From an uncultured Dysosmobacter sp. (GTDB lineage Bacteria > Bacillota > Clostridia > Oscillospirales > Oscillospiraceae), in assembly GCF_947631635.1 (NCBI RefSeq), contig NZ_CANRMB010000036.1, positions 1 to 32,591 on the forward strand: a stretch of 32,591 nucleotides of DNA, written 5' to 3'. Below the pieces are notes generated by a model. The model was not told the origin of the DNA and did not search any database. It saw nothing but the letters and a program-made list of their open reading frames with translations. Each line of letters opens with the position of its first letter. Position 1 is the stretch's first letter. Position numbers and translations under genes: made by a program. Shown here piece after piece: positions 30,658 through 32,591 of this stretch.

Positions 30658-30745
30658 TGTGTCAGCACTCCTTTCGTTTGGCTGTAAGCGCCGCGCCCCC
30701 GGTGAAGGGGGCGGTCCCGGCTTTCACGGGACTGGGCCTTGGGCC
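30658..30745 (-). other. Intergenic gap with two small hairpins
   Basis: The gap between the HTH gene and MuB carries two short GC-rich inverted repeats on the mRNA: gtcccg/cgggac at 30714-30732 and cgccccc/gggggcg just beyond (about 30690-30713). Neither is followed by a U-run. They may stabilise or process the mRNA. The MuB ribosome site lies at the low-coordinate end. Confidence 0.45.
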
Positions 30746-31156
30746 TTATTCCTCGTCGGTGATGTCCTCGGTGTCAGCCTGCCGGGACCAGGCCACCGAA
30801 GTGTGGCCGCACACCTGGCAGCGCAGCACCTCCACCGTCACGTTGCGGTACTTCTCCGCCAGGACGTACTGGCAGGCGTCCAGCATATACCTGCCGTCCG
30901 GCCGGATGATAACGCCCGGTGCCCACTGGCACTTGGTCGCCTCGTCGCCCTCTGCCAGCCCCAGCAGGCCGTTCACGCTCACCCGCAGGCAGGCGGCGAT
31001 GGCGGGGATGTGCCGGGCCGGGATGTCCCGCCCCAGCCGCAGCCAGCTGTTGACGGTGGACAGGGGCACCCCGATGGTGTCGGCCAGGTCTCGCTGCGTC
31101 TTGCCGGTCTGGCGCAGGCGCATGGTGATGAACTCGCCCATCTGCTTGGCGTCCAT
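30746..31156 (-). CDS. HTH regulatory protein with C-terminal CxxC
   Basis: 136 residues from the ATG at 31156 (AGGGGG upstream), 11 bases after the upstream stop. Residues 1-62 are an XRE-type HTH (MRLRQTGKTQRDLADTIGVP, then LSTVNSWLRLGRDIP and the AIAACLRVSVNGLLGL helix). The C-terminal half has CQVCGH, which may bind a metal, and an acidic end (TEDITDEE). A small early regulator is a fair guess; it could be the Ner-like negative regulator of early transcription. Confidence 0.7.
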   Translation of the reverse strand: MDAKQMGEFITMRLRQTGKTQRDLADTIGVPLSTVNSWLRLGRDIPARHIPAIAACLRVSVNGLLGLAEGDEATKCQWAPGVIIRPDGRYMLDACQYVLAEKYRNVTVEVLRCQVCGHTSVAWSRQADTEDITDEE

Positions 31157-31167
31157 TCCCGCACCCC

Positions 31168-31488
31168 CTACCACACCATGGCCCCGTTCAGCGTGGCGAA
31201 CAGGGCGAACAGGGCGATGAAGGTGAAGCACGCCGCCATGCCCGCCACCAGGTCGCCGCCCTGTTCCATGTACCCCACGCACCCGTAGGCCAGGAAGAAG
31301 AACAGGGCCGCCAGCCACCCGAACGCCCGGCGCTTCCACGTCTCGCGGGCGGCCCGCCGTCTGGCCCGGCGCTGCCGCTCTGCCCGGATGTTCCGGGGCT
31401 GGTGCCGCAGGCCCATGGGCACGCCTGCGGGCTGCCACTCCGCATCTACCACCGGCCGGTGGCTGTTGTCTGTCCTCGCTCTTTCCAT
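31168..31488 (-). CDS. Small two-helix membrane protein
   Basis: 106 residues from the ATG at 31488, with GAAAGGAG 8 bases upstream. The first 65 residues are strongly basic (RQRRARRRAARETWKRRAFG), followed by two hydrophobic helices (WLAALFFFLAYGCVGYM and MAACFTFIALFALFATL). It lies between the transposase and the HTH gene. No family recognised. Longer upstream frames overlap the transposase and are not supported. Confidence 0.6.
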   Translation of the reverse strand: MERARTDNSHRPVVDAEWQPAGVPMGLRHQPRNIRAERQRRARRRAARETWKRRAFGWLAALFFFLAYGCVGYMEQGGDLVAGMAACFTFIALFALFATLNGAMVW

Positions 31489-31526
31489 GTCTTGCACTCC
31501 TTTCGTTTTGTCACGGATGGCGCGCA

Positions 31527-32591
31527 TTAACGTGCCTTCCGAAGTAGGTCGTCGCCCATGGCCGCGAACATGTTGCGCACCACATCCCGGCCCTCGTCCC
31601 GCTTGCGGCCCCGCCGCGCCGCCTGCTGCTGCCGCCGCTCGGTCTTGGCCTTGGCCGCCTTCTCGTACTCCAGGCCGAAGAAGGTCGGGTCCTGCCTGGC
31701 CTCCACCTCGTCGGCGAACACGGCCCGGCTGGCCCTGGCGATCCTGGCGCGGGTGTCGCGCAGCTGCGCCCGCTGCCTGCCCACATGGGCCGCCACCTTT
31801 TCCTCGTCCTCGCCCACCAGCTGGAACCGCTCGTGCGGCACCGCTTCGCACAGGAACTGGCCGCCCATCAGCACGGTCACGCTTTCCAGGTCGTTCCTGT
31901 CGTAGCGGATCACCACGTCGGTCCCTGCCTTTCCGATCATGGCGTCGTCCCAGTAAATCCGGTTCTTGAACCTCACGCCCTGCTGGGTGATCTTCCGCTC
32001 CGCCATTTCAGTACGCGCCACCGACAGCATCTCCCAGCTGGGCTGGTCGTCCCTGGCGCGGGGGAGGCTGTTATACATGTCCAGGGGGGTGCGTCCGCCG
32101 TACCCCTCGTGCGGCCGGTTGTGGTAGGCCGGGAACACGTCGTCCCGCAGCCATTCGTAGAACTGGTCCATCGTCCACAGCTGCCCATGCTCCAGCTGGT
32201 GCCGCAGGTCCCTGGAGAAGTCCTCCGGCCGCTCCTTCGGGCTGCCGCCGCACCAGCCGGGGGCCTCGCGGATGTAGATGTCCTCCAGCGTGCCGAAGAA
32301 CCGCTCCACGTTCTTGGCCCAGCCGTGGTATGGCTGCGCGTGGTGGATTTCCACGCCGAACAGCTGGATCACGCTGTTGGTGGCGATGTTGCGGTTCAGG
32401 TAGCCCAGGTCCCGTTCCTTCACCAGCCCGGTCTCGAAGGTCTTGCTTCGGTAGTCCTTGCCGTTGTCGATGTAAAGGGCGGCGGGCAGGCCGTAGAAGG
32501 GGCTGTGCTGCGTGTGGGCCACCGCCCGCGCGAACGCCTCGGTGATGGTCGTCGTGTTGGGGCTGACGCACAGCACCCACCCCACCAGGCA
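31527..32591 (-). CDS. MuA-type DDE transposase, partial (C-terminal part)
   Basis: The frame stays open to the window edge, so the true start is outside; at least 354 residues are present. It holds the second catalytic Asp in LYIDNGKDYRSKTF and the Glu in the NVERFFGTLEDIYI helix (the DDE Asp-1 lies upstream, outside). The C-terminal beta-barrel follows (IYWDDAMIGKAGTDVVIRYD, DLESVTVLMGGQFLCEAVPH). The last 90 residues are basic and helical and should contact MuB. It drives replicative transposition of the phage. Confidence 0.93.
   Translation of the reverse strand, partial: CLVGWVLCVSPNTTTITEAFARAVAHTQHSPFYGLPAALYIDNGKDYRSKTFETGLVKERDLGYLNRNIATNSVIQLFGVEIHHAQPYHGWAKNVERFFGTLEDIYIREAPGWCGGSPKERPEDFSRDLRHQLEHGQLWTMDQFYEWLRDDVFPAYHNRPHEGYGGRTPLDMYNSLPRARDDQPSWEMLSVARTEMAERKITQQGVRFKNRIYWDDAMIGKAGTDVVIRYDRNDLESVTVLMGGQFLCEAVPHERFQLVGEDEEKVAAHVGRQRAQLRDTRARIARASRAVFADEVEARQDPTFFGLEYEKAAKAKTERRQQQAARRGRKRDEGRDVVRNMFAAMGDDLLRKAR

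Noticed and set aside
1..32591. CRISPR arrays, tRNA or rRNA genes, insertion sequences
   Set aside because: I saw no regularly spaced repeats, no tRNA-like cloverleaf with a CCA end and no IS transposase besides the phage MuA.

Overview
The window is most of a Mu-like (transposable) prophage or phage genome. Every supported gene lies on the minus strand, so the phage map runs from base 32591 down to base 1. Base composition is high in G+C, most genes have a strong AGGAGG-type ribosome site, and the tail and lysis genes (GH25/NlpC-P60 endolysin, LL-H-type holin, Dit-like, Pam3-type plug and Gp138-like baseplate proteins) resemble those of Firmicutes phages. A high-GC gut clostridial host (Oscillospiraceae type) is my best guess; no host marker gene is visible.

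Early region (32591-27839): the C-terminal part of a MuA-type DDE transposase cut by the window edge, a small membrane protein, an HTH protein, a MuB-type ATPase, a 55-residue two-helix membrane protein, a DUF4406-like protein, a Gam-type DNA-end protector, GemA (DUF1018) and a Mor-family activator. A strong terminator follows Mor. Just upstream of it (on the coding strand) is a candidate Mor-dependent promoter: a good -10, no -35, and a small dyad near -43.

Late region (27739-6524): three small Mu-like genes (coiled-coil membrane protein, winged-helix-like protein, DUF3486), a NusG/LoaP-like factor followed by a gene-free, hairpin-rich 340-base leader, then terminase, a DNA methyltransferase, an HK97-type portal fused to a MuF domain, a protease-capsid fusion, connectors, contractile sheath, tube, tail chaperone with a likely programmed frameshift, tape measure and a complete baseplate. 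The phage thus joins Mu-type replication to an HK97-type head and a contractile tail.

Host-range cassette (6527-3045): a diversity-generating retroelement (DGR). In transcription order it holds Avd, a template repeat (TR), a DGR reverse transcriptase (YMDD and GNQSSQ motifs) and a large tail-fibre protein with the variable repeat (VR). Across the 122-base TR/VR alignment I count 12 mismatches, and all 12 fall at template adenines. A 13-base GC-rich IMH-like block and a hairpin sit at the 3' end of the VR. This DGR occupies the tail-fibre position where Mu carries its invertible G segment. The VR lies in the middle of the target protein, followed by about 300 residues of Ig-like sequence.

Lysis end (3030-62): a carbohydrate-binding-like accessory protein, a two-domain endolysin, a holin-like protein with a lipoprotein signal and a strong terminator at 62-104. 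Bases 1-61 hold no phage gene and may include the prophage end and host DNA. The repressor, the N-terminal half of MuA and the other phage end are outside the window.
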